Of a stretch of 64,000 nucleotides of DNA, positions 39,274 through 47,333 are shown piece after piece. Position 1 is the first letter of the stretch, and the number at the start of each line of letters is the position of its first letter. The DNA comes from Maribacter sp. (lineage in GTDB: Bacteria > Bacteroidota > Bacteroidia > Flavobacteriales > Flavobacteriaceae), in NCBI GenBank assembly GCA_011050675.1, contig DRFI01000013.1:44809-108808 (forward strand). Direction: 5' to 3'. The notes beneath the pieces were generated by a model. It was given only the letters and a program-made list of their open reading frames with translations. It was not told the origin of the DNA and did no database searches. The position numbers were made by a program, and so were the translations under genes.

Positions 39274-39299
39274 AAAATTTCCTCAAAAAAAATAATACG

Positions 39300-40232
39300 A
39301 TGAACAAATATTTTCTATCCATATTAATTACCGTTGCGGGCCTTGTGATGGGATATTCCCAACAGGACGCCCAGTACACGCAGTACATGTACAATACGAT
39401 ATCGGTGAACCCTGCTTATGCGGGTTCCCGAGGGGTGTTGAGCATAGTTGCCCTGCACCGTTCGCAGTGGGTGGGGCTTGACGGCGCACCTACGACGCAG
39501 ACGCTGAACTTCCATACCCCAGTATCGGACCATGTAGGTCTTGGACTATCGGTAGTGAACGACGAGATCGGTAACGGTACCAATCAAGATACATATATCG
39601 ATGCGGCGTTTAGTTATACGGTGAATACCTCTGAGGAAGGCAAACTTTCCTTTGGACTAAAAGCCGGCGGACATCTGTTCAATGTGGATTTTACGAAGCT
39701 TAGGAACTATGGGGCAGAGAGCAACCTTCCGAACATCGACAACAAGTTCTCGCCGAATTTCGGTGCAGGTATCTATTACCATACGGATCGGTTCTATGCA
39801 GGGCTATCAGTACCCAACTTTTTACAGACGGATCATTTCGACAGTTCGGATACGAACAGTTCCAGTTTGATCGCACAGGAGCGTTTGAACTTCTATTTGA
39901 TCACGGGTTATGTGTTCGATCTTAAGAACAACGTAAAGTTCAAGCCCGCTGCTTTGATTAAAGCAGTAAAGGGAGCACCGTTACAGGTGGACCTTAGTGC
40001 TAACTTCCTTTTCAATGACAAGTTCTCTTTAGGAGCGGCGTATAGATGGGATGCGGCATTGAGCGCACTGTTCGGTTTTCAGCTGAACGACCAGTTCATG
40101 TTAGGGCTTGCCTATGATAAGGAAACGACGGATTTGGGAGCTACCAGGTTCAATGACGGATCTTTCGAGATCATGCTGAGATATGAATTTCTGAACAAGT
40201 ACAAACGAGTGATCACCCCAAGATTCTTTTAA
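39300..40232 (+). CDS. PorP/SprF family type IX secretion outer-membrane protein
   Basis: The 310-residue protein has a signal peptide (ending near GYSQ) and the family opening QDAQYTQYMYNTISVNPAYA followed by SRGVLSIVALHRSQWVGLDG, hallmarks of PorP/SprF. The body is a predicted beta-barrel ending in MLRYEFLNKYKRVITPRFF. Members assist export or anchoring of type B sorting-domain proteins and usually sit beside their cargo gene, here the giant protein 26 bases upstream. GC is near half here against about a third in the surroundings, with C-ending codons favoured, as in the next gene. Confidence 0.95.
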   Translation: MNKYFLSILITVAGLVMGYSQQDAQYTQYMYNTISVNPAYAGSRGVLSIVALHRSQWVGLDGAPTTQTLNFHTPVSDHVGLGLSVVNDEIGNGTNQDTYIDAAFSYTVNTSEEGKLSFGLKAGGHLFNVDFTKLRNYGAESNLPNIDNKFSPNFGAGIYYHTDRFYAGLSVPNFLQTDHFDSSDTNSSSLIAQERLNFYLITGYVFDLKNNVKFKPAALIKAVKGAPLQVDLSANFLFNDKFSLGAAYRWDAALSALFGFQLNDQFMLGLAYDKETTDLGATRFNDGSFEIMLRYEFLNKYKRVITPRFF

Positions 40233-40241
40233 AAAAACGAC

Positions 40242-42179
40242 ATGAAAAAAATAGGATATATTTTTTGTGGCTTGGCGCTAATGGCTATGATGGCAAGCGC
40301 ACAGGACAAGAAGATCAAAAAAGCGGATACGAAATTCACGAACTACGCCTATGCCTCTGCGATACAATCGTACGAGGAACTGGTAAAGGACGGGTATACC
40401 GAAGAAGAAGTATATAAGAACCTTGGCAACGCGAACTACCTGAACGCGAACTACGAAGAGGCATCTAGCTGGTACGGCAAGTTGTTCGCACTTGAAGGAG
40501 CGGATATCGACCCAGAGTATATGTACCGTTATGCACAGACACTCAAGTCATTGGAGAACTATAAAGAATCCGACGTATGGATGAACAAGTTCAAGATAGC
40601 AAGAACGAACGACCAACGCGCGTTGGTATTCGATGAGAACCAGGACTACCTAGAACAGATCGAAGCGCGTTCGGGAAGGTACGAACTCAAGAATATCGGG
40701 CTGAACTCAAAGGTGTCGGATTTTGCACCATCTTTCTATGAAGACGGACTGGTCTTTTCAACGGCAAGGGACAGCGGACTGTTATCGAAGAACATCCATA
40801 GATGGAACAACGGCTCTTTTTTAAATTTATATAAAGCTGCACAGGACGACCAAGGCAATTTTACGGGAGTGGACAAGCTAAGCAAAAGATTGAATAAAAA
40901 GACCCATGAATCGTCAACGGCATTTACCAAGGACGGGAAGACCATGTACTTTACAAGGAACAACTCCGACGACGGAAAGTTTGAAAGGGACGAAGACGGT
41001 GTAAGCCGATTGAAGATTTACAGGGCGACCAAAGAAAACGGCGAATGGAACAACATAGAAGAACTTCCTTTTAACGGGGACAGCTATTCGGTAGCACACC
41101 CAACGTTGAACAGCGATGAAACGAAACTATACTTTGCCTCGGACATGCCAGGAACAAAAGGAGAATCGGATATCTATGTAACGGACATCAACAAGGACGG
41201 TACTTTTAATACACCGAAGAACCTAGGGGAAAGAATCAATACGGAATCAAGGGAGACGTTTCCTTATGTTACGGAATCTGACAAATTATATTTCTCTTCG
41301 GACGGACACCCGGGACTTGGAGGACTTGACGTTTTCGCGACGGACTTAAGGAACGAGAACGGGGAGATCTACAATGTAGGACGACCTTTGAACGGAGAAG
41401 AAGACGACTTCTCGTACATTATAAACGAAGAGACTAAGAAAGGCTTTTTCGCATCGAACCGAAAAGGAGGACTGGGGAACGACGATATATATAGTTTTGT
41501 AGAAATGACCCCTCTAGATTTCACCTGTCATACGGCTATAACAGGAATCGTGAAGGACAAGGAAACGAACGAGTTATTAACGGATGCATCTGTAAAGGTA
41601 TACGACAAGGATAACAAAGAAGTATCGATCTCGCGAACGGATGCCAACGGGGCGTTTGTGATGGAAGGCAAATGTACGGACGGTGACTACAAAGTGGTAG
41701 CTACCAAGACTGATTATGAAGAAGGCAATAAGACCTTTATGACGGTAAAGGCGAAGGACGCGATCGGAATAGAGATCGTACTTGCACAGGTGGACAAGTC
41801 CGTCCCAGTAGGCACGGATCTAGCTAAATATCTGAACATAGAACCGATTTACTTCGATTTCGATAAGTACTTCATAAGTGAAGATGCAAGGATGAGTATC
41901 GGCAAAGTATTGGCATATTTGAACGAGTTTCCAAAAGTAAAGGTACAGGTACGTTCCCATACCGATTCACGTGCGAACGATGCGTACAACATCACATTAT
42001 CGGCGAACAGGGCAAAGGCGACCGCAGAATACCTTATAGAGGCAGGTATCGCAAGCGAGCGTATCTCCAATGAAGGATACGGAGAAACAGAGCTTACTAA
42101 TGGCTGTAGCAATGATGTACCTTGTAGCAAGGAGAACCATCAGCTGAACAGACGATCGGAATTCATTGTGGTGAAATAG
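40242..42179 (+). CDS. OmpA-family protein with PD40 repeats (T9SS-associated type)
   Basis: The 645-residue protein has a signal peptide (to about residue 20), a TPR-like region (25-140), PD40/WD40-like beta repeats (about 160-420: HPTLNSDETKLYFASDMPGT, PYVTESDKLYFSSDGHPGLG), a CarboxypepD_reg-like domain (about 430-515: AITGIVKDKETNELLTDASV), and a C-terminal OmpA peptidoglycan-binding domain (530-645: IYFDFDKYFI, VRSHTDSRANDAYN, LNRRSEFIVVK). This layout is that of the PorE-like OmpA proteins found with PorP/SprF genes. It probably links the outer-membrane export site to peptidoglycan. It begins 9 bases after the PorP stop and shares its high GC. A strong terminator follows. Confidence 0.93.
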   Translation: MKKIGYIFCGLALMAMMASAQDKKIKKADTKFTNYAYASAIQSYEELVKDGYTEEEVYKNLGNANYLNANYEEASSWYGKLFALEGADIDPEYMYRYAQTLKSLENYKESDVWMNKFKIARTNDQRALVFDENQDYLEQIEARSGRYELKNIGLNSKVSDFAPSFYEDGLVFSTARDSGLLSKNIHRWNNGSFLNLYKAAQDDQGNFTGVDKLSKRLNKKTHESSTAFTKDGKTMYFTRNNSDDGKFERDEDGVSRLKIYRATKENGEWNNIEELPFNGDSYSVAHPTLNSDETKLYFASDMPGTKGESDIYVTDINKDGTFNTPKNLGERINTESRETFPYVTESDKLYFSSDGHPGLGGLDVFATDLRNENGEIYNVGRPLNGEEDDFSYIINEETKKGFFASNRKGGLGNDDIYSFVEMTPLDFTCHTAITGIVKDKETNELLTDASVKVYDKDNKEVSISRTDANGAFVMEGKCTDGDYKVVATKTDYEEGNKTFMTVKAKDAIGIEIVLAQVDKSVPVGTDLAKYLNIEPIYFDFDKYFISEDARMSIGKVLAYLNEFPKVKVQVRSHTDSRANDAYNITLSANRAKATAEYLIEAGIASERISNEGYGETELTNGCSNDVPCSKENHQLNRRSEFIVVK

Positions 42180-42211
42180 AATCAAACAATTCAAGAGTAA
42201 AAACAAAAAAA

Positions 42212-42234
42212 GGGAAGGAGCAATGCTCCTTCCC
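42212..42234 (+). terminator. Rho-independent terminator after the T9SS module
   Basis: A 10-bp GC-rich stem (42212-42221 with 42225-42234) with a 3-base loop, followed by seven T. It ends the giant protein/PorP/OmpA unit. Confidence 0.92.
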
Positions 42235-42361
42235 TTTTTTTGTAGATATATCAGTTCTGTGTGAACTATAGACCTAATTGAATTTAAAATATTACAGATT
42301 AATATTTCTTTTAACTAAGCTAGAAAAACAGGTTGCCAACAAGAATTCTGATAAAACAAAA

Positions 42362-42392
42362 AAACCTCCAAATAATGAATATTTGAAGGTTT
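42362..42392 (-). terminator. Terminator of the distal tRNA-Lys gene
   Basis: A 12-bp stem (one G-U pair) with a 7-base loop, followed on the minus strand by a T run, six bases past the tRNA 3' end. Confidence 0.8.
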
Positions 42393-42397
42393 AAAAG

Positions 42398-42470
42398 TGA
42401 CCGGGCTGGGGCTCGAACCCAGGACCCTCTCCTTAAAAGGGAGATGCTCTACCAACTGAGCTACCAGGTC
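42398..42470 (-). tRNA. tRNA-Lys (anticodon TTT), copy 1
   Basis: A 73-base tRNA without encoded CCA. Minus-strand reading starts GACCTGGTAGCTCAG; the anticodon stem TCTCC/GGAGA encloses the loop CTTTTAA, giving anticodon TTT (Lys). The T-arm reads GGGTTCGAGCCCC. The acceptor stem has one T/C mismatch at pair 5-68. Identical in all 73 bases to copy 2 at 42569-42641. Confidence 0.96.
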
Positions 42471-42533
42471 AAAAAATCTTAAGAACGTCAACGTTAATTA
42501 CTTATAAAATAAGCTTGAACGTTTAAATAAAAA

Positions 42534-42556
42534 AGCCTCTTTTTGGTGAAGAGGCT
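42534..42556 (-). terminator. Terminator of the proximal tRNA-Lys gene
   Basis: An 8-bp stem (42534-42541 with 42549-42556) followed on the minus strand by six T. It separates the two tRNA genes. Confidence 0.8.
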
Positions 42557-42568
42557 ACTATTTATTGG

Positions 42569-42641
42569 TGACCGGGCTGGGGCTCGAACCCAGGACCCTC
42601 TCCTTAAAAGGGAGATGCTCTACCAACTGAGCTACCAGGTC
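42569..42641 (-). tRNA. tRNA-Lys (anticodon TTT), copy 2
   Basis: Identical to copy 1, with the same TTT anticodon in a CTTTTAA loop and the same T/C mismatch in the acceptor stem. It lies 98 bases upstream of copy 1 on the minus strand, behind a textbook promoter and ahead of its own terminator. Confidence 0.96.
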
Positions 42642-42679
42642 AAAAGCAAATTCGGAAAATAATTCCCTCAATGCGGGTG

Positions 42680-42710
42680 CAAATATAAGTCGATTACTTT
42701 ATTTAACAAA
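42680..42710 (-). promoter_or_regulatory. Promoter of the tRNA-Lys pair
   Basis: On the minus strand: TTTG (42710-42707), 19 bases, then TATATTTG (42687-42680). Both boxes match the Bacteroidota consensus exactly. Transcription would start about 32 bases before the tRNA. Confidence 0.85.
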
Positions 42711-42736
42711 CCCTTTTCAAGATAAATTTATTTTTT

Positions 42737-42767
42737 TTTGAAAAACGTATTAATTAGTTCAATTTTG
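42737..42767 (+). promoter_or_regulatory. Promoter of aroK, placing the start at or next to the ATG
   Basis: TTTG (42737-42740), 19 bases, then CAATTTTG (42760-42767; one mismatch to TAnnTTTG). The ATG at 42773 begins five bases after the -7 box, so the transcript may be leaderless. Confidence 0.6.
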
Positions 42768-42772
42768 TGCAA

Positions 42773-43297
42773 ATGAAAAATGTGAAAATAGTATTGGTTG
42801 GGTATATGGGGAGTGGAAAGTCAACTGTAGGAAGAATAGTTGCTAACCATTTGAATATTAATTTTTTAGATTTAGATGATTATATCGAGGAGAGTGAGAA
42901 TATGTCTATAGCTTCTATTTTTGATACAAAGGGTGAGATATATTTTAGAAAAAAAGAAATTGAATATTTAAATAAAATATTTTCCACTGATGACAGTTTT
43001 GTCCTTTCTCTTGGCGGTGGTACTCCTTGTTTTGGTGAAAATATGAAGTTGGTAAATGATAAAACATTGAATTCTTTTTACTTAAATGTGGGTATAAACG
43101 AACTTGTAAATCGTTTGTTAAAAGAAAAAAGTCATCGCCCTATGATCTCTCATCTACAAGATGAAGAACTGACCGAGTTTATAGGTAAACATTTATTTGA
43201 AAGAAGTTTCTTTTACAATCAAGCGCATCAAAAGATAAAAAGTAATAATAGTACTCCTGCCGAGATTGCAGAAATTATAGTAAATAAACTAGCTTAA
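42773..43297 (+). CDS. aroK: Shikimate kinase
   Basis: The 174-residue protein has a Walker A at the start (VGYMGSGKSTVG), DLDDYIEE in the shikimate-binding helix, SLGGGTPCF as the central GGG motif and SHRPMI near the lid. It phosphorylates shikimate at the 3-hydroxyl in aromatic amino acid synthesis. I use ATG 42773; a GTG six bases earlier overlaps the promoter -7 box and would be untranscribed. The 3' end overlaps the convergent phosphoribosyltransferase gene by nine bases. Confidence 0.95.
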   Translation: MKNVKIVLVGYMGSGKSTVGRIVANHLNINFLDLDDYIEESENMSIASIFDTKGEIYFRKKEIEYLNKIFSTDDSFVLSLGGGTPCFGENMKLVNDKTLNSFYLNVGINELVNRLLKEKSHRPMISHLQDEELTEFIGKHLFERSFFYNQAHQKIKSNNSTPAEIAEIIVNKLA

Positions 43298-43786
43298 ATA
43301 CACCCTATCATTTTTAGTTTGAAAATGAACGTTTACATGCTCTTGCAATGAGGTGGATAAAGAAATTCCCTTGTAGTCTGCTTTTACCGGGTACTTCTTA
43401 TGATTTCTATTCACTAATACAGCTGTTTTAAGCTGCTTTAAAGGAGTTTTTAGAAAATGGTGTACACCATAAATTAATGTTGTGCCAGAATTTAACACGT
43501 CATCTACTATAACTACAGATTTATTAGTGAACTCTTCATCTGGTATTGATGTGGTAACTCCACTTGATAATGGATTTTTTTTGTCCATTGATAGCTTACA
43601 AAGAACAATTTTTGCCTCTGTAATTTTTTTAAGCTTAGCTACAATTTTCTTCGCAAATTGAAGTCCGCCACCCTCGATACCTGCAATAATAATTTCCTGT
43701 TCAGAAACATTTGCTTCATAAATTTGATATGCTATTCGTTCAATTTTATGCTGAATCTGTTGGTGTGTAAGTATGGTTTGTTCCAT
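43289..43786 (-). CDS. Phosphoribosyltransferase (PRT type I fold)
   Basis: The 165-residue protein has the PRPP-binding loop VVIVDDVLNSGTTL and the early IIIAGIEGGGLQFA loop. It resembles PyrR/hypoxanthine-type PRTs. It would transfer phosphoribosyl to a base in salvage, or act as a regulator like PyrR. The base cannot be told by eye. It converges with aroK, overlapping by nine bases. Confidence 0.88.
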   Translation of the reverse strand: MEQTILTHQQIQHKIERIAYQIYEANVSEQEIIIAGIEGGGLQFAKKIVAKLKKITEAKIVLCKLSMDKKNPLSSGVTTSIPDEEFTNKSVVIVDDVLNSGTTLIYGVHHFLKTPLKQLKTAVLVNRNHKKYPVKADYKGISLSTSLQEHVNVHFQTKNDRVYLS

Positions 43787-43834
43787 GTGTTGTTCTTAAA
43801 AGAATAAAGATAAGTATGTTTTTAAAAGATAAGG

Positions 43835-44293
43835 TTAATCCTCAGCCTCTTTACTATTATTATCTGGTTCTACAGTTTTGGCATCATCATCTTTAGAAGG
43901 TGCATCTAAATAATCATCAATATCTCGTCTGTCTTTTTTTGTAGGTCTACCTATACCTTTTTTACGATAGTAATCTTTAGAATATTGTAAAAGCTCATTA
44001 TGTTCAAAAGCTTCTTTTGGTGTAGTGTCCTTTCTATATATGTCAACCAATTTTGCACCTACACGACTTGGCGGTATGTCAAGAACTGTAAATTTATAAT
44101 CAATTTGATTTTTACGCACTATAATTTGATCCATTGGGAATACTTCCCTTCCAGGTTTAGCAGTAAGACCATTAATTTTTGCATGCCCTTTTTTACAGGC
44201 AGTAGTGGCAATGTTTCGTGTTTTAAAATATCGTGTGCTCCACAAGAATTTATCTATGCGCATTACAGGTTGTATTTCTTTGTTAACTTCCAA
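43835..44293 (-). CDS. RNA-binding S4-domain protein (Hsp15/HslR-like)
   Basis: The 152-residue protein begins with an S4 RNA-binding domain (residues about 10-70: MRIDKFLWSTRYFKTRNIAT, KKGHAKINGLTAKPGREV), followed by a basic linker (YYRKKGIGRPTKKDRRDIDD) and an acidic tail. Hsp15 rescues stalled 50S subunits carrying nascent chains; relatives in Bacteroidota have the same order of S4, basic segment and acidic end. No catalytic domain, so it is not a pseudouridine synthase. Confidence 0.9.
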   Translation of the reverse strand: MEVNKEIQPVMRIDKFLWSTRYFKTRNIATTACKKGHAKINGLTAKPGREVFPMDQIIVRKNQIDYKFTVLDIPPSRVGAKLVDIYRKDTTPKEAFEHNELLQYSKDYYRKKGIGRPTKKDRRDIDDYLDAPSKDDDAKTVEPDNNSKEAED

Positions 44294-44341
44294 ACAAAAA
44301 TAGGGGAAAATTGTATCTTGCGCGTTTAAAATATATTATTG

Positions 44342-45301
44342 ATGAAATTGAAAAATGCCTATTTGCTAATAGCTGGCTTACTTATAATAAGTTCATGTAA
44401 GAAGGACGATGATTCTATTGGAGAAGTTGTGCCACCAAGGTTATTAAGTGAAGTAACTGTTGAGGACGATGCCGAAATCATAGAATTTTTAAAAACACAT
44501 TTTTTTAACGAAGATGAGTTTGAAACGCCACCTGAAGGTTTCGATTTTAAAATAAGGTTTGATACTATTGCTGGTGAGAACAGTACAAAACGCTCAATTT
44601 TTGACCATCCAAATTTAATTACTCAAACAATTTCTGTTGATTCTGAGAATTTAGGAAGAGCAGATGATGGTGAGATAATTGACCAAACATTATACACTTT
44701 GGTAGTAAGGCAGGGTGGTGTTGACGGTAAACCAACAATTGGAGATTTCGCTATACTTAGATATGAAGGTTTGTTATTAGACGGTACTCTTTTTGACGCA
44801 TCTACAAATCAGCCAATACGTTTTAACTTATCTTCTGTAGTAAGAGGTTTTGGTAATGGAATGAAAAATTTTCAAACCGGAACCGGCCCTTTTGAAAATG
44901 GAGATGGAACTGTAAGTTATGAAGATTATGGTATTGGAGCTATTTTCATGCCTGCAGCTTTAGCGTATTTTGATTCGTCACCAAATTCAAGTGTACCTTC
45001 GTATTCTCCGTTAATTTTTAAAGTTGATGCCATGACCTATGAGCCAGATTCAGATTTTGATGGCGATGGTATTCCATCAATTTTAGAAGATTTAAATGGT
45101 AACGGAAATTTAAATGATGATAATACAGATGATGAAGCTGAAGGTTTTTCTGTGTATTTAGCTAACTTTAATGATACAGATGATGATAATGATGGTATTT
45201 TAACCATTGATGAAATAGAGTTAGATGCAGATGGTAATTTTGTAGGATTCTTAGATACAGACGGTGACGGTACTCCTGATCATCTTGATAATGATTTATA
45301 G
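44342..45301 (+). CDS. FKBP-type peptidyl-prolyl isomerase lipoprotein with acidic calcium-type tail
   Basis: The 319-residue protein has a lipoprotein signal (LLIISSCKKDDD), an FKBP-like domain (about 110-235: GDFAILRYEGLLLDGTLFDA, YEDYGIGAIFMPAALAYF) and a C-terminal acidic tail rich in DGDGIP and TDDDNDG motifs like thrombospondin type 3 repeats. FKBP domains catalyse proline isomerisation and are commonly lipid-anchored in Bacteroidota; the tail may bind calcium. I start at ATG 44342, since the TTG three bases earlier adds nothing. A two-way terminator follows. Confidence 0.88.
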   Translation: MKLKNAYLLIAGLLIISSCKKDDDSIGEVVPPRLLSEVTVEDDAEIIEFLKTHFFNEDEFETPPEGFDFKIRFDTIAGENSTKRSIFDHPNLITQTISVDSENLGRADDGEIIDQTLYTLVVRQGGVDGKPTIGDFAILRYEGLLLDGTLFDASTNQPIRFNLSSVVRGFGNGMKNFQTGTGPFENGDGTVSYEDYGIGAIFMPAALAYFDSSPNSSVPSYSPLIFKVDAMTYEPDSDFDGDGIPSILEDLNGNGNLNDDNTDDEAEGFSVYLANFNDTDDDNDGILTIDEIELDADGNFVGFLDTDGDGTPDHLDNDL

Positions 45302-45320
45302 TCATTAATTGTAATACATA

Positions 45321-45354
45321 AAAAAACCTCTTAAGATTTTTTAAGAGGTTTTTT
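45321..45354. terminator. Bidirectional terminator
   Basis: A perfect 14-bp stem (45321-45334 with 45341-45354) flanked by A and T runs. It serves the FKBP gene on the plus strand and the beta-barrel gene on the minus strand. Confidence 0.92.
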
Positions 45355-45373
45355 ATTTCTTGTTAGTTTGCGT

Positions 45374-45970
45374 TTATAGCGCCAAAGACAAACTCAATAT
45401 CAATTGATCTGGTCTTGTATCGATTCTACTAGGACCTAGAGTTGTAACGTTGGTGTTAATGAAGGATATTTCATTTTCGCTAAATCCTCTTTCATACCGT
45501 AAGTCAATACCTAATTTACCAAAGCTAACTCCGGCACCAATATTCATCCCAACGGAAAAATCATTCTCTACATCATTTATAGTTACACCATCAAACTTGG
45601 TATCTAAGATATATTGAAAACTTGGTCCGGCAAATACATGTAAAGGACCAATTAAATTAATACCTAAAAGAATAGGTGCATCTAATTTACTCATGTCAAA
45701 ATCAGATCCGTCATAATCAGACTTTGTTTTAGTATACATCAATTCAGGTCTTACATAAACTTTAGAAGCTCCAAATTTTCCGAATACACCCACATGGTAA
45801 CCCACATTTCTATCAGGGTTTCTTGCAGCATCACCGGCAGATTCAAAATAATCTCCGTTTGCGTTATAGTTTAATCCTCCTTTAATTCCGAATCCCGAAT
45901 CGCTCTGCGCTACCCCATAAAACCCAGAGAGTGCCATAAAGGCAACTAAAATTGTTTTTTTCATATTCAT
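45374..45970 (-). CDS. Outer-membrane beta-barrel protein (porin-like)
   Basis: The 198-residue protein has a signal peptide (ending near GVAQ) and alternating strands typical of eight-stranded OmpX/OmpA-type barrels: FGIKGGLNYNANGD, VGYHVGVFGKFGASKVYVRP, IGAGVSFGKLGIDLRYERGF, with a C-terminal LILSLSLAL. It probably sits in the outer membrane; the function is unknown. The start at 45970 or ATG 45964 are both possible (the second begins MKKTILV). It ends near the shared terminator. Confidence 0.85.
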   Translation of the reverse strand: MNMKKTILVAFMALSGFYGVAQSDSGFGIKGGLNYNANGDYFESAGDAARNPDRNVGYHVGVFGKFGASKVYVRPELMYTKTKSDYDGSDFDMSKLDAPILLGINLIGPLHVFAGPSFQYILDTKFDGVTINDVENDFSVGMNIGAGVSFGKLGIDLRYERGFSENEISFINTNVTTLGPSRIDTRPDQLILSLSLAL

Positions 45971-46176
45971 TGTTGTTTAGGTGGAACATGTAGCAAATAC
46001 GATACCAAATGCTCCATTTCTCGTTATACCATCAGAACGGAGGTAAAATACCTTTATTGTTTATCATTGTTTTTGGATCAATCTCAATTTTATTAAGTTA
46101 CAATTTTGAACATCTCGCTTTAGCTGTTTCACTAACATCTTTGCTTTTTATTAAGTTTTTCCCAAACTCAGTTCAT

Positions 46177-46184
46177 TATATTTG
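46177..46184 (+). promoter_or_regulatory. -7 element for tgt
   Basis: TATATTTG matches the consensus exactly and is followed by CAGC. It overlaps the TTG at 46182, which therefore cannot be the translation start if this promoter is used. The -33 box is weak. Confidence 0.55.
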
Positions 46185-46202
46185 CAGCTAGATTTAGAAA
46201 CT

Positions 46203-47333
46203 TTGAAATTTACACTACACAATACCGATATTCAATCAAAAGCTAGGGCAGGAACTATTGTAACTGATCATGGTACTATTGAAACTCCAATTTTTATGCC
46301 CGTTGGCACGGTTGCTTCCGTAAAAGGGGTGCATCAAAAAGAATTAAGAGAAGAAGTAAATCCTGATATTATTCTTGGGAATACTTATCATTTATTCCTT
46401 CGTCCAAAAACTGAAATTTTAAAAAAGGCTGGCGGACTTCATAAATTTATGGGATGGGATAGAAACATACTTACTGATAGTGGTGGGTACCAAGTATATT
46501 CTCTTTCAGCAAATAGAAAGATAAAGGAAGAAGGCGTAAAGTTTAAATCGCATATAGATGGATCAATGCATTTGTTTACGCCTGAGAATGTAATGGAAAT
46601 TCAACGTGTCATAGGAGCTGATATCATTATGGCTTTTGATGAATGCACACCTTACCCTTGTGATTATAATTATGCAAAGCGATCTATGCACATGACACAT
46701 AGGTGGTTAGATAGGTGTATTAATCATTTAGAAAAAACACCTTTTGAATATGACTATGAGCAAACGTTTTTTCCGATAGTACAGGGTTCTACTTATAAAG
46801 ATTTAAGAAGACAATCTGCTGAATATATTGCAAATGCGGGTGCAGAAGGTAATGCAATTGGCGGACTTTCTGTAGGAGAACCAGCAGAAGAAATGTATGG
46901 CATGACCGAAGTGGTTTGTGAAATTCTACCAGAAGATAAGCCAAGGTATTTAATGGGAGTAGGAACTCCAATTAATATTTTAGAGAATATAGCACTAGGT
47001 ATAGACATGTTCGATTGTGTGATGCCGACAAGAAACGCTAGAAACGGAATGTTGTTTACGGCGCATGGTACCATAAATATTAAAAATAAGAAATGGGAAG
47101 ATGATTTTTCTCCTTTAGATGAAATGGGAACTACTTTTGTAGACCGTGAGTATTCTAAGGCTTATTTAAGACATTTGTTCGCAGCCAATGAATATTTAGG
47201 TAAACAAATAGCAACAATTCATAACTTAGGCTTTTATATGTGGTTAGTGCGTGAAGCTCGTAAACATATCATCGCAGGAGATTTTAGAGCATGGAAAGAT
47301 ATTATGGTAAAACAAATGGATAAAAGGCTATAA
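46203..47333 (+). CDS. tgt: tRNA-guanine (queuine) transglycosylase
   Basis: The 376-residue enzyme swaps guanine-34 for preQ1 in tRNAs with GUN anticodons. Key segments: LTDSGGYQVYSL with the catalytic-region Asp, GGLSVGEPAEEMY and FDCVMPTRNARNG. I choose TTG 46203, which gives MKFTLHN and the usual family length; the earlier TTG at 46182 lies inside the -7 promoter box. The zinc site Cys trio (CxCxxC) of Zymomonas/E. coli enzymes is replaced by GTTFVD, although the later His (TIHNLGF) remains. The next gene overlaps by one base. Confidence 0.94.
   Translation: MKFTLHNTDIQSKARAGTIVTDHGTIETPIFMPVGTVASVKGVHQKELREEVNPDIILGNTYHLFLRPKTEILKKAGGLHKFMGWDRNILTDSGGYQVYSLSANRKIKEEGVKFKSHIDGSMHLFTPENVMEIQRVIGADIIMAFDECTPYPCDYNYAKRSMHMTHRWLDRCINHLEKTPFEYDYEQTFFPIVQGSTYKDLRRQSAEYIANAGAEGNAIGGLSVGEPAEEMYGMTEVVCEILPEDKPRYLMGVGTPINILENIALGIDMFDCVMPTRNARNGMLFTAHGTINIKNKKWEDDFSPLDEMGTTFVDREYSKAYLRHLFAANEYLGKQIATIHNLGFYMWLVREARKHIIAGDFRAWKDIMVKQMDKRL

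Noticed and set aside
46009..46191. 60-codon plus-strand frame upstream of tgt
   Set aside because: It covers the control region of two genes, ends inside the promoter box and shows no recognisable protein pattern.
46182..46202. TTG 46182 as tgt start
   Set aside because: It lies within the -7 promoter box and would add seven residues not typical of the family.
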